Both the position numbers and the translations under genes were made by a program. From Hexactinellida sp. DTS-2022 (Eukaryota; Porifera; Hexactinellida), in contig JAPNXP010000007.1 in the NCBI GenBank assembly GCA_028753945.1, positions 3,658,001-3,722,000 of the forward strand: DNA of 64,000 nucleotides, in the 5' to 3' direction. The notes under the pieces are model-generated. The model did not search any database. It was not told where the DNA came from and saw nothing but the letters and a program-made list of their open reading frames with translations. Position 1 is the first letter of the stretch. Each line of letters opens with the position of its first letter. Below are positions 22,412-32,298 of the stretch, piece by piece.

Positions 22412-22774
22412 CTAAGTTGTTTAATACGCGTATTGCGTATAATACATATGATACGTATTATACGTAATACGCTATCCACCAGTACTTATTATACGTTAAA
22501 TCTAAGATCAACCAGGGTTGTTTTTGAAGTAAATTCAATAGAATATTTCTAATTCTTGTTGTAAAAACAACATCTAGCAAATAATAATATTTGTACTATA
22601 CAAACTATACTACGAGTCGATTAACAATAAAAGAATAACGATTAAACCAAAAGTTGTTCAAAGCAAATTCCATGAGCTCGATATTATATGTAAGGTATAC
22701 GTATAATACGTATTACATTATACGTATTATACGTAGTAATACGTAGCCATTAAAAGACGTATTAAACAACTTAG
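22412..22774. mobile_element. MITE-A, complete copy, 363 bp
   Basis: It starts CTAAGTTGTTTAATACGCG and ends with the inverse ...CGTATTAAACAACTTAG, with the exact 8-bp TSD GTTATTAC (22404-22411 and 22775-22782). The subterminal zones are TACGTATTATACG palindromes. The interior, GTTGTTCAAAGCAAATTCC, is shared with copies at 10652, 17865 and 40262. The TSD length points to hAT or a relative, although the CTAAG end is not the usual hAT start. Confidence 0.9.
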
Positions 22775-22915
22775 GTTATTACATTAAAAGTCTAGTCCCG
22801 ATTGAGTTGAAATTTCCGTGCGGCTAGTACTTATTGTATACTGTTCAAAAACACTCTAATCTCAATTTATGAAATGTTCAGAGAGGGCCTAATTTTTCAA
22901 AGAGAATACTTATCC

Positions 22916-23038
22916 ACCGATCATCGGCGTTTGTATTAAAAAAGCTCGCTACTTTCTACTGATGATGTTTTTTATAAACATAAATAAACAATCGGTAGAA
23001 AGTAGCGAGCTTTTTTAATACAAACGCCGATGATCGGT
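22916..23038. repeat. 48-bp-arm hairpin next to the TTAA element
   Basis: ACCGATCATCGGCGTTTGTA and the following 28 bases (22916-22963) are repeated as the inverse at 22991-23038 around a 27-base loop, with about one mismatch in 48. Each arm contains the word GCTCGCTACTTTCTAC. It ends 12 bases before the TTAA at 23051. Confidence 0.85.
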
Positions 23039-23054
23039 GATACCGATGATTTAA

Positions 23055-23280
23055 TAATACCAAAATCGTCATGATGAGTCAGCAAAACTCAATATAATTT
23101 TGACCTTGGTTTTTGGTTTCAAATATTTATTATGGAGATATTTCCTTTTAACTACGTTTATATCTCACTTGGTACATTTTATAGTTCAATTTTTAGATAA
23201 AAATATTCATTTTTTACCAAATTTGCATTTTAGAATTTTTTAACTAGAATCGTATATTCTACTAAAATTACTCAATAGTC
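23055..23280 (+). repeat. Left terminal inverted repeat of the 8.6-kb element
   Basis: It pairs with 31428-31650, with small differences including GATGAGTCAG versus GATGATTCAG. Shared words include GCAAAACTCAATATAATT and the inner ATTCTACT...ACTCAATAGTC. Confidence 0.85.
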
Positions 23281-23989
23281 TCCATATGTATTACTCAAGT
23301 ATACTGATACTATAGAATATTACATACTATATGTTATTATGATAATGCATAGCCTACTCTATATATGGCTTGACAGTAGATATACCAGGGATGCACAAGA
23401 AGATGGGAAATTTTAATTTTTTAATGTTTTCTATATTGAACTACTACAGGGTTTTTTTTAAGGTTGAGACCTTGGTGTAATTCAGCAGCGGCCGTGGTGT
23501 AACTCAACACTGCAGCGGCTGCGGCCGACCCGATTCGTGGTGTAACTTCCCAAAATCTTGATGGCATTTTGCCACCAAGAAGACCCTTAAAAAAACCCCT
23601 GAACTACTAAGTTTTTTATACGTCTCTAGGTCGTAAACAAAACTCAGCCCTGCTAGCCCGTGATTAGTATTAGCTGTAATTAGAAGGGTGATTGTATTTT
23701 CATAATTTAATAGTAATAATAAACACAAACAGTACAATTTATAATATTAATTTACAGTGAATACTATTATTTGCTTTCTCTCCTCTTTCTCTCCTGGCTC
23801 TAGCAGTGACACACGACACACTTAATTACATAATAGAAATAAGAATAAACAGAGTAATACAAATCATGGTAAATACAAATACATAATTAAGAGAATTTCT
23901 TTAATTTACGCTTTTCTATACTTTTTGAAAGAACCAGCGAGTTATAATTCTTAACTTTTATTGCAAGAAAGCAATTCGCTGCGGAAAGA

Positions 23990-26005
23990 CTAGCTTCGAT
24001 TAGATGTTCCAACTACACACACCACAGCTAATACAAGTAGACCTCCAAATACTTGGATCACGATTATCACTATCTTCCAAATACAGCAACGCGAGTTCAA
24101 ATATTATTTTTCTAGAAGATCCACTTACAAGCTTCGCCAACAGTTCTTTATTGTTTTCGATGGCACTAAATGTCTTCCATAAAACAAGAATGGATTCCAA
24201 AACGGCTCAGATGGATATTTAAGTCCGCCACGGTACGTTAGCGGCAGAAGTTTATACTGAGAGTCCAAGTTTAAATCAAGCAGAAATTATTTATCAAGTG
24301 TTAGCATATGTAGACAGACATGACACAGTTTTGTTCGTTTTATGGACAGAAAAGCCTGCAATAAAGGCTAATGATTGAATCAACTGTGAACCACAATCAA
24401 TTGTTGATAGTAAATGAATCTCATCAAGAAATGGCGGACAAGAAAATGACTTGACAAATGACTGAATAGATTGAAAGGAAGAGTCTTGTTGGTCAGTAAA
24501 TATTTTTGATTATGCTAGAAAGTTCAACTCGATGCTCGGTTCAAGGATTTGAAGATAGGAGATGTGATAATTAGAAACTTCGTGACAGAACCGAAGGCTT
24601 GTATATATATATACACACACATACACACATACAAGTTTGTGTTTTAATAATATAGATAGACCGAAATGGTGTTCCAAGGGATCCGTCTGTAGAAAGGAGG
24701 GCAACACATATGTAAAGCCACAAGATTGAGTCAAATGGTTGGTAATTTGTGGTAAGGCAATACAAGCATGTCTAAAACTGGTGCATGTTTGTATACTCAG
24801 TTTGCCAATTTTTTCTGGTAAAGTTTGCCAAGCATCTTACCAAAAACTACACAAGTCAAAAATAGAAATCGCTCGTCATTAAAAGTCAAAGGTCTCGAGA
24901 AATTATCGTTCAAACGTATTCCTTTAAATGGTGTGTTAATGTTGAATAATTTCCAAACAGTAAGAAGGGTATCAACAAACTCCGGAGTATTCTTTCTATA
25001 TTCTGGATAACGCAATTCGTTCTGGATAGTTAGCGCAGATATTGTTAATTCGTTAACGACTTTCAAAACCAGTTTTACATTTTGACGCTCTATGCTAGAC
25101 GGAAACATGACTCTATAGTAAAATGAGGAGCTGGCTAACCTTGTTCTTTCTGGATTATATAATTGACATACATCTTCAAATGATGCACAACCGAACTTAA
25201 GGAACATTTTATAATTGGTGTTACTATTCCAAAAAATAATTCTAGATGTTGAATTTTCGATAGTTGGCTAGTATGAATCAGTATATAGAAATTTGATAAA
25301 GCTATAACCGAGGATATATGTATTCGCAACTTCAGTATTATGGATTTTGACTAGATAGTTATAGAGCAAATTAATGGCTATTTCAACTTTCTCAAATTCT
25401 AATGTTGAAAATTTAAAAAGTGTCTCCCTTAAGGGGATAATCACAATAAGAACTATAGTTGTATTCAGCCCGAGAACAAACGTTATGTTACTCTCATTAC
25501 AAAAACCACATCAACCAACTATGTATTAGGTAAAGAAATCAAGGTTAACTTATCGTTCAAGTCCTGTAGAGAGTTGACAACAAACTTCTCTTTCTCTTGA
25601 CTCTAGAATCTCAAAAGGAGTTGTAGTGTTTGGTTCATCAAGGCTTCCTCTTTTGCATCGTATGACAAACGACTCCGTTTGGTAGGTTTGGATGAGTAAT
25701 ATGCCGGGCAGCTGGGCAGCCAGGCAGTAAACTTTTTACAGAGCCTTCCTCAGCTTTGGCTTCGCCCGCAGTACTTCAGTAAAGTACCATCTCCTTCTGG
25801 GACTTAGAAAGTGGTCTATGTTTTCTTTCTGAAAATTGTTGATACATACATAGACCACCTTTAGGTTACCGATATCCTCGCGACGAAGAGCGCATGTCCA
25901 GGCATGATTCAGGGTTGGTGGATTTTGAGGCATCTTGAACATAGGAACATGGTCATCCGGGTTGTAGTTGCTCTTGCATCCGGGGACAGAACACGAGTTA
26001 GGCAT
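23990..26005 (-). pseudogene. P-element transposase with THAP domain (decayed)
   Basis: The ATG at 26005 starts MPNSCSVPGCKSNY, a THAP zinc finger (C-x4-C here), continuing with W near residue 36 and VVYVCINNF. The final zinc ligand of the C2CH set, normally His after Cys-x2, is Asn here. The THAP frame ends at 25736. A second open block (25207-24797) reads FPSSIERQNVKLVLKVVNE, then FVDTLLTVWKLFNINTPFKG, closely like the catalytic C-terminal half of P/THAP9 transposases. A last block (24200-24000) may be the C-terminus. The intervening 500 bp has no clean frame. The intact enzyme binds GTP and excises the P element. This copy cannot. Confidence 0.82.
24604..24634. repeat. (TA)n(CA)n microsatellite
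   Basis: Alternating TATATATATA followed by CACACACATACACACATAC inside the P element. Confidence 0.8.
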
Positions 26006-26259
26006 TAATAGAAGCTAATATGAATAAAAAACCAAAGCGAAATTAAAGGATGAGATTGTACGTCAATAGAAGAGTTTGGAATATAATCTGATCAATAGTT
26101 GTACATATATATTTCAAGAATATTTCTAATTAATGTGGTTGATTATTATTATTATTTTTGAAATTAAATATTGTGGTCGGATAAATATTACCATCTTCTC
26201 CTTCATCCTTGGTCCATATTTTATAGGTTACTGTCAGGCCATATATAGAGTAGGCTATG

Positions 26260-27136
26260 GATGATGCTAGTTGTTTGTTACATTGCTGATTATGTCAATT
26301 CTATTATTCAAAATAGTAACGTAAATACTCCACGGATTCCTATTTATATTTGTAATAATTAATCCTACTTTAATTAATTAATTAAAGACGATTCTTATTT
26401 GAAGTCTTTACAATTCAAACATTAATTTAATTATATTAAATTAAGATGAAATGTAATTTGATATATTGAAATTATACTTAAATAAAACATTGGGTACGAC
26501 CTGCGCATCCAGAAGAAGCACACACTCCCATTCGTCTGCGAGGGGTTTGTATCCTTTAGCTCAGTGGTCCACTTGAGGTTCCCGTACGGCAGTAGGGGGT
26601 CCACAAGATCTCAAAATTTGTATAACGTTGAATGGGATAGTATGTCTAATATTTGCTATACAGGGGGACGAGCAGTTTGTCTGTATTAATGCTTGATAAT
26701 TAATTAAGTCCGTTAATTAACACATTTTTCATACTGTACACATAAGCATTTTCAAAAGAGAGCACTAATTGTTGACAGGGAAGAGGTAGAACTAATTAAG
26801 TAATGATAAAGTAGTATGTACGTATGTTGTTTACTTTTGGACTATATCATCATCCTCATCAGCCTAAGTATAGTATCTAGTATCAACAATAATTTACATT
26901 CATCTACTTTCATAAAATAGATTTATGTGGATGGTTTCTTTGTAGTCGATAACATGTCATGTGTTCATAAGATTGTTACTGTTAAATACAATATATTAAT
27001 ACTGAGGAGAACTTTACATTGAGATGTTATAGTAGTTGCTATTTGGAGAATAATATTGAGAAAGGTGGGATGATAAACAAGTGATTTATTTGACATGACT
27101 TTAATTAATTAAATCATACAATATTGAGAATTACTA
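26260..27136. other. Non-coding interior of the 8.6-kb element with a hAT-like end
   Basis: No convincing frame. CAGTGGTCCACTTGAGGTTC at about 26563, followed by AGGGGGTCCACAAGATC, resembles one end of a hAT element. No partner was found. Confidence 0.4.
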
Positions 27137-27460
27137 CTAAGTATGATTTCCTAACTTAACAGAAAGAATTGGCTCATAATGATTAGCCAAATTCTGTATA
27201 TCCAAATCATTTGATGTTGGTGTCTTTATTAGCTGATCGAAACTTGATCCATTTCCTGAAAAGCTTCCCCAACGTGTTCCATGAGGACCCAAATATATCC
27301 AAATATCAATGTTAGACAGCAGTGCAGTTGCGAAAACCTCCAGCTCCGTAGCCCTTTTCCCATTCTTATTCATTCCCATTTTGTTAACCCAGTCCTGCAC
27401 ATTTCTATAATTACCCTGAGTTTATACATACTTTATACGCAAATATTTATTACAGCTCAT
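27137..27460 (-). pseudogene. OTU-like cysteine protease fragment
   Basis: The open part 27400-27137 reads MGMNKNGKRATELEVFATAL, then NIDIWIYLGPHGTRWGSFSG and ends ANHYEPILSV. This fits the C-terminal half of an OTU-type fold: a WATELE-like helix, an [I/V]-x-V/I-Y strand and the catalytic-His context NHY. The N-terminal half with the catalytic Cys was not found; upstream (27460-27640) a frame with HKDCRLTEVKLASI is open but not diagnostic. OTU domains cleave ubiquitin and recur as accessory genes in several large eukaryotic transposons. It lies last in the minus-strand gene order of the TTAA element. Confidence 0.45.
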
Positions 27461-27659
27461 GCTTAATTTTCCAAGCATATTTTTTTCTACCAGTTCTTCA
27501 TCAGTTATTATGGAAGCTAATTTAACTTCTGTTAATCTACAATCCTTATGTAAGGCAGATGATTTTTCATATTTTCGAGGGATAAATTTGTCTTTCATTT
27601 TATGTGCTTTATTATTTCATCATAGGAAATTCATAAATTTTAGGTTTTAAATAGCCACA

Positions 27660-29422
27660 TGTTTGTTTACTTTTCCTTGACCACTCTTCAATACTTTGCT
27701 CATTCGAATTATCTCTCAATCGTTTATGACCTTTAAAACTTTATTAGCTCTCGGATGAAAGGCGAACCGAAATGCACGAATCCTACTTACTATACCAGGA
27801 TACAATTTTTTAATAAGATCTCCAGGTCTTAAATTAGTTTCAGAGCCCAAAATATTTAACTTTACAATACGCTTCCAATTCTCTACGACAGCATTACTAC
27901 AATGAGCATAATTTGAAGGGTCACTGAAATACTTTTAAATCCTAATATGATACCACTCCATAAAGGTAAAATTGGCAAGTAATAAGTTAACAAGTATTTT
28001 ATAAGATCTGGATTATAGCAAGGATTGGGATTTAGTATACTTTTTGAAGCATTATTATTAATATCATTTTCGCAAAGTTTGGCAATGCTAACAAAATGTC
28101 TCCCAAATGAGGATTTTTCCTTGAAGGTTTCACTGTCCTTGGTAGCAATCGAATTATTGAAATCTTCTTCTTCTAGGTTGTGGCTATTCTCGGTTAAGTT
28201 TTGGTATTCATGACGTATATATGATTCTAATGTATTCATATGAGTTTTCACCTTTGCACTTAATGATCTACTCTTAAAACATAACATAAAGAACTAAATG
28301 ATATATTTATATCAGAGATGTCGGTACAGCGCACAATGAATCCAAAAGAAAGTAAAATAGTTTTTTTAAATACATCCTTGTTTAAATTGAATTTCTTGTT
28401 TATATGATAAGCTACACTATGCATTAAATGGGCTGAACATTAGTGCAGAACTACTTGGATTTCTGTTTCTTCCACATTGTTTACTACTCTACTCCAACAC
28501 TTATCAAGATAAGAATCGATATCGCACCTAAGAAAAACATTGGATGTACTGTGAATTAAAGCCCTGCTGAATTCTATTTCGATTTGTGAAATATTAAGAT
28601 TACTCCCTAGTATTTTCTTTGCATCTAGGGACCATTAGTGTAAAGAATTAGTGATTTCAGCGCTTTTGTGTCCGGAACTAGTCATCTCTGCTAGTGGAAC
28701 TGGACTATTTGTGTATGTAGGATGTCCTACTGTAAGGGCATAATAAAATACTTTCTTTTGTGATGGTTCAATTTTTCCAATTTTAGAACCAGTGGAGTCT
28801 AAGTGAAGGATTATGCTTGTTTCTTTGAAAGATGTTAAAATTCGAATTTGATCTTCACTGTATTGATGAATAATAAATGGGTTTTGTCCTAAAGATGAAT
28901 GTAACCGGTAACATGACCACCTATGTTAATGCTCTGATAATACTGTTGTAGACTAATTAATTCAGTCGAATTGTCATTAGAATATCTTTGTAAGCTATAT
29001 AAATCAAATTTCGCTTTCCGTAAGACTGAAGAACTTAGAATTTTATTTAAATTGTCATAATTAAGTGCCAAGTCAGTTTTTTCGGATGACTCCAATTGAT
29101 TATAGAAATACCTATTCACAGATGTATCAGTTAGTTCTTTTGCAACTTCAGTTCTTTTCATTTTTGATAAATTCCTTGAATGAACAGTTTTATTTTCTGA
29201 ATGTTGCTCAGATGAGGCACCAGAAGCTATATACTCTACAATAATAGTATCATTACTCTTTAAATCATTCAGCCCCTTCTTAATTAAGAATCTAATTTCT
29301 AAACAATTACTAAATTTACAAACTGCTTTTGCTCTAAAATAGTAAGCATTTTGTTTTCTACTAATTTCCTTATTTATTTTTTTGTATATAAAACAAAGTA
29401 CACATACAAAAATACTCTCCAT
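27660..29422 (-). pseudogene. DDE-like transposase of the TTAA element (decayed)
   Basis: Minus-strand reading: 29422-28889 carries a cysteine motif RAKAVCKFSNCLEIRFLI followed by a charged linker and NYDNLNKILSSSVLRKA. The next frame gives IILHLDSTGSKIGKIEPSQK (candidate first Asp, about 28805), VPLAEMTSSGHKSAEITNSL and IEIEFSRALIHS. It then gives CSAHLMHSVAYHINKKF (about 28440) and ends in SNAVVENWKRIVK (candidate Glu, about 27890) and LRPGDLIKKLYPGIVSRIRA. Asp...Asp/Glu...C-x2-H...Glu is the layout of an RNase H-like transposase. Two in-frame TAA stops, each after a CAC codon, plus several frameshifts break it. The family is not named with certainty. Confidence 0.65.
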
Positions 29423-29571
29423 TTTGTACTAAATAAGTTGGTCCAATCGTTCGAAAATTTGATTACGTTTTCCTGCATTAGAGTAATACCATTCCATTCC
29501 TCTACAGTGTCTACACTAATCAAAAATTCGCCTCTTATCTCTTCTTTATCCATAAATGGATAAACAGTTAG

Positions 29572-30341
29572 TTAAATACCTAGAGTATCATCATCTATCG
29601 GTGCCACTAATACATCCGAATAAGATTGAGTCGGAATTACGAGATTATCTGTTCGAAGTCCATTAAGAGACCGAGGTTTTGTGGTTATTAATACTGAGGT
29701 TTGTGGCACACTTGAAGAGAAAATAATTTTGAATTTTTCGAATAAAGATGAATGAAATAAGTTTAGTATTCCTAAATTCTCACTAGTTAAAATAAATCTA
29801 ATAAATACTTCTAGCTGTTGAACTGTAAATGCAATATACGAATTATCAAATATTTCTAGTGCTTGACACTTGATATTTTCCACCAACACCCATGCTTCTA
29901 TTAAACTAGCCTCTCTCTTTACTAATCTAACAGAATGAAATCTGTTCATTATTCATTTGCTAATCTAGCAGATTCTTTATAGAGTTCTTCATTTAAGAGA
30001 ATGTATTCTCCACTAGTACATAGACACTCAATGCTAAAAAATTTAAGAGCATCTGGCCACACAATATTATCGCAGTTTAAGTAGGTCCAGAAATGAGTAT
30101 TGTTCGCTCCGGGCATGGGAGGGGAAGAAGCGATGTAGGACACTAAATTATATAATTCAGGCTCTTCGCAACCAGATGCCCACAAAGCAAAGAGTTTGTC
30201 ATTAATTATTTGTCGCTCTAAACCATCTGCCTTGAAATCGTAATCACTAAAAGTACAAACATTAACGCCGAGTATTATTGTAAAAACTAGCTGATTGTAA
30301 CCTGGGGCTGATGTGTTCGACGGCCAACATGGGTTTGTCAC
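29572..30341 (-). pseudogene. Upstream ORF(s) of the TTAA element, unknown function
   Basis: Two open frames overlap at 29949: 30341-29949 (TNPCWPSNTSAPGYNQLV...) and 29949-29572 (MNRFHSVRLVKREASLIEAW...). They may be one protein split by a frameshift or two genes. No domain is recognised. The start of the first is probably internal, because a pogo-type MITE (30346-30788) interrupts the region just upstream. They share strand and spacing with the transposase downstream. Confidence 0.45.
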
Positions 30342-30345
30342 TATA

Positions 30346-30788
30346 CAGTGGAACTCGCTTAGTACTTACTCGGCTTAATACATACTCTCGGATATTACGT
30401 ATTGTTCTCTAATAACCGATTTTCCTCCTATCTGATCCATTATACATTATTCGGTTAATACGTACTCGGATAAGACGTACCTCGGATAAGACGTACCAAT
30501 TTATATTCCCAATTAAATAAAATGTATGTATTTTAATTCGGTTAGTACGTACTCTAGAAAACTACTAGCAGTACTCAGGTATTATTTGGTTTAAGTGAGT
30601 AGGTGACTTCTAAAATTATTTAATCAAATCGTTAAGTATGTTATATACTTGTATACCATACATCGATTCACATCATTGAACAAGTCATTATTTCGACTTG
30701 TGGATTATACATACGGATAAGACGTACCTCGGTTAGTACGTACTTTTTCTTGTCTTCCAAAGTGGTACGTCTTAACCGAGTTCTACTG
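30346..30788. mobile_element. Pogo/Tigger-type MITE, 443 bp
   Basis: CAGTGGAACTCGCTTAGTAC at the left and the inverse of CAGTAGAACTCGGTTAAGAC at the right, with TA on both outer sides (30344-30345 and 30789-30790). GTACGT/ACGTAC words repeat in the arms. Decayed relatives are at 38525-38760 and 53617-53788. Confidence 0.8.
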
Positions 30789-30919
30789 TAGTTAACTGAC
30801 TTACGGATGTTACCTTTAATCATGTACTAAACCAGTTATTGAATTTCCCGCGGTTCAGTCTCCTTTTCAAAGTGGAAATTCACGCTTACAAGCCTTGTTC
30901 TTTCCAAATATAGTTATGG

Positions 30920-31042
30920 ACAACTTTCCCCAGATTGATTAGGATTGTGTCTGTCTCCCATATCCAAGGCAGCCTTGATTATTTGAAAATTAGCATAACC
31001 GTGTTTGCGAAGAGCCTGTACGAATTTTTCAATTGATGCCAT
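30920..31042 (-). pseudogene. Possible 5' exon of a TTAA-element gene
   Basis: The ATG at 31042 opens a short frame (MASIEKFVQALRKHGYANFQ...) that ends at a stop after about 40 codons. It lies between the right TIR and the pogo-type MITE and is on the same strand as the downstream ORFs, so it may be the original N-terminus or a small separate protein. No domain recognised. Confidence 0.3.
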
Positions 31043-31427
31043 GGCTAAATTAATAAATTAAATACAGTCAATTACTATAAGGTTGAATTAATTAAATATT
31101 ATTTTATTGTGCCTTGCGATTAAAAAATAAAATTTACTCACCTGTTATAATTTTGACGAAAGGGAAGTCGAAGGTGAAGAAGATAAAGTCAAAAGTAAGG
31201 TCGAAGGTGAAGTCGAAACAGTAGGCAAGATTTAAAGATCGATCAAAAAAGTAGACAGAAAAACAAATACATTGTGTAATAACGATTGATAAAATTTTAA
31301 AAATATATTTGTAAAAGTAAAGTATTCTTAAATATCAATTAAATTTGGCTTGTTAAACAATACATGCAATACATATTAAGAATGAGTGTTACTGTGGATA
31401 AAATCAATATTCAAAAATTTTAAATCA

Positions 31428-31650
31428 GACTATTGAGTAGAATATACGATTCTAGTTAAAAAATGCTAAAATGCAATTTGGTCAAAAATTGATATTTTTA
31501 TTAAAAAATTGAACTATAAAATGAACCAAGTGAGATATAAACGTAGTTGAAAGGAAATATCTCTATAATATATATTTGTCGGGTATTAACCAAAAACAAA
31601 GGTCAGAATTATATTGAGTTTTGCTGAATCATCATGACGATTTTGTTATA
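31428..31650 (-). repeat. Right terminal inverted repeat of the 8.6-kb element
   Basis: Inverse of 23055-23280. TTAA follows at 31651-31654. Confidence 0.85.
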
Positions 31651-31768
31651 TTAAAATGTTATATGAAATGTACCAAGTTTGTTCTTTCGAACGATATAAC
31701 TATTTCTTACACTGGACTTATACTTTTTAGTTATAAGCCTGAGAGCATGATTTTTGAATCCGCTGCTA

Positions 31769-31890
31769 AGAAAACACTCGTATTTAATTGTAGTATTACT
31801 ATACAATGGATTTAAAAAAATATATATATAAGGAATTTGTAGACTTTACTCAACTCACCGTGGATAACATTGCTAAAATATTTAACTAAT
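31769..31890. repeat. R1 repeat, 3' body fragment
   Basis: TTTAATTGTAGTATTACTAT, then GTAGACTTTACTCAACTCACC and CGTGGATAACATTGCTAAAA match the 3' parts of the copies at 52361 and 54065. Confidence 0.65.
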
Positions 31891-31908
31891 TATATAATTT
31901 ATTTTATA

Positions 31909-32269
31909 TCATAGACTCCTTAAGATAAGGACTGGAACGTCGCGACTCGAGTATTTAACTTGAGTCTGAGAGGCTCCAATTATATAGATTGAAAAAGCAT
32001 TATTTTTCCGGTTTCCAAATGTGATTTTTGGCATGTAGGGGTAACTTTTGGCACCCGTCAGCAATTTTAGGTTTTCACTCAAAATTTCTCACACCTCGAC
32101 AAGTTATGACGTCATTGTCACATTTCGAGAACCCTGAAAAGTCACTTAATTGCACATAATTCGCGCGCACTCTAAGAGATAAAAATCTGAAAATTTAATA
32201 GAACATGCACATTAATGAAGCGGACACTTTGGTCACACCTGGTTGGGTTCTGCCGCGAACTACGCTAGT
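31909..32269 (+). mobile_element. Helitron-like 3' fragment
   Basis: It shares GACTGGAACGTCGCG, TGTGATTTTTGGCATGTAGG, ACCTCGACAAGTTATGACGT and TGCACATTAATGAAGCGGAC with copies at 34380, 41388 and 51642. It ends CTGCCGCGAACTACGCTAGT. The CTAGT terminus after a GC-rich hairpin is the Helitron 3' signature; here the hairpin is eroded. Confidence 0.55.
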
Positions 32270-32298
32270 ATCTGGATAGATTGATGCTACCGTATATC

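Larger units (their letters stand above)
23349..26259 (-). mobile_element. P element, 2.9 kb, nested
   Basis: The TIR CATAGCCTACTCTATATATG plus 11 more bases repeats inverted at the right end, 31 bp with one mismatch, the TIR length of classical P elements. Flanking 8-mers are GATAATGC (23341-23348) and GATGATGC (26260-26267), 7/8; one base is shared between TSD and TIR. The total length matches the 2.9-kb class of Drosophila P. The THAP start codon lies about 225 bp inside the right TIR. Confidence 0.88.
23055..31650 (-). mobile_element. Kolobok-like DNA transposon, 8.6 kb, with long TIRs
   Basis: Inverted repeats of about 225 bp bound the element (23055-23280 and 31428-31650), with end motif ACAAAATCGTCATGATG and its inverse. 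TTAA lies exactly outside each end (23051-23054 and 31651-31654). TTAA targets are used by piggyBac and Kolobok. No piggyBac transposase is present, so Kolobok or an unnamed TTAA family is inferred. The minus-strand genes run 31042 to 27137. A complete P element (23349-26259) and a pogo-type MITE (30346-30788) are inserted inside, so the original was about 5.2 kb. Confidence 0.7.

Noticed and set aside
25736-26005. THAP gene as part of the TTAA (Kolobok-like) element
   Set aside because: It lies just inside the 31-bp P-element TIRs and is followed by P-type sequence, so it belongs to the nested P element.
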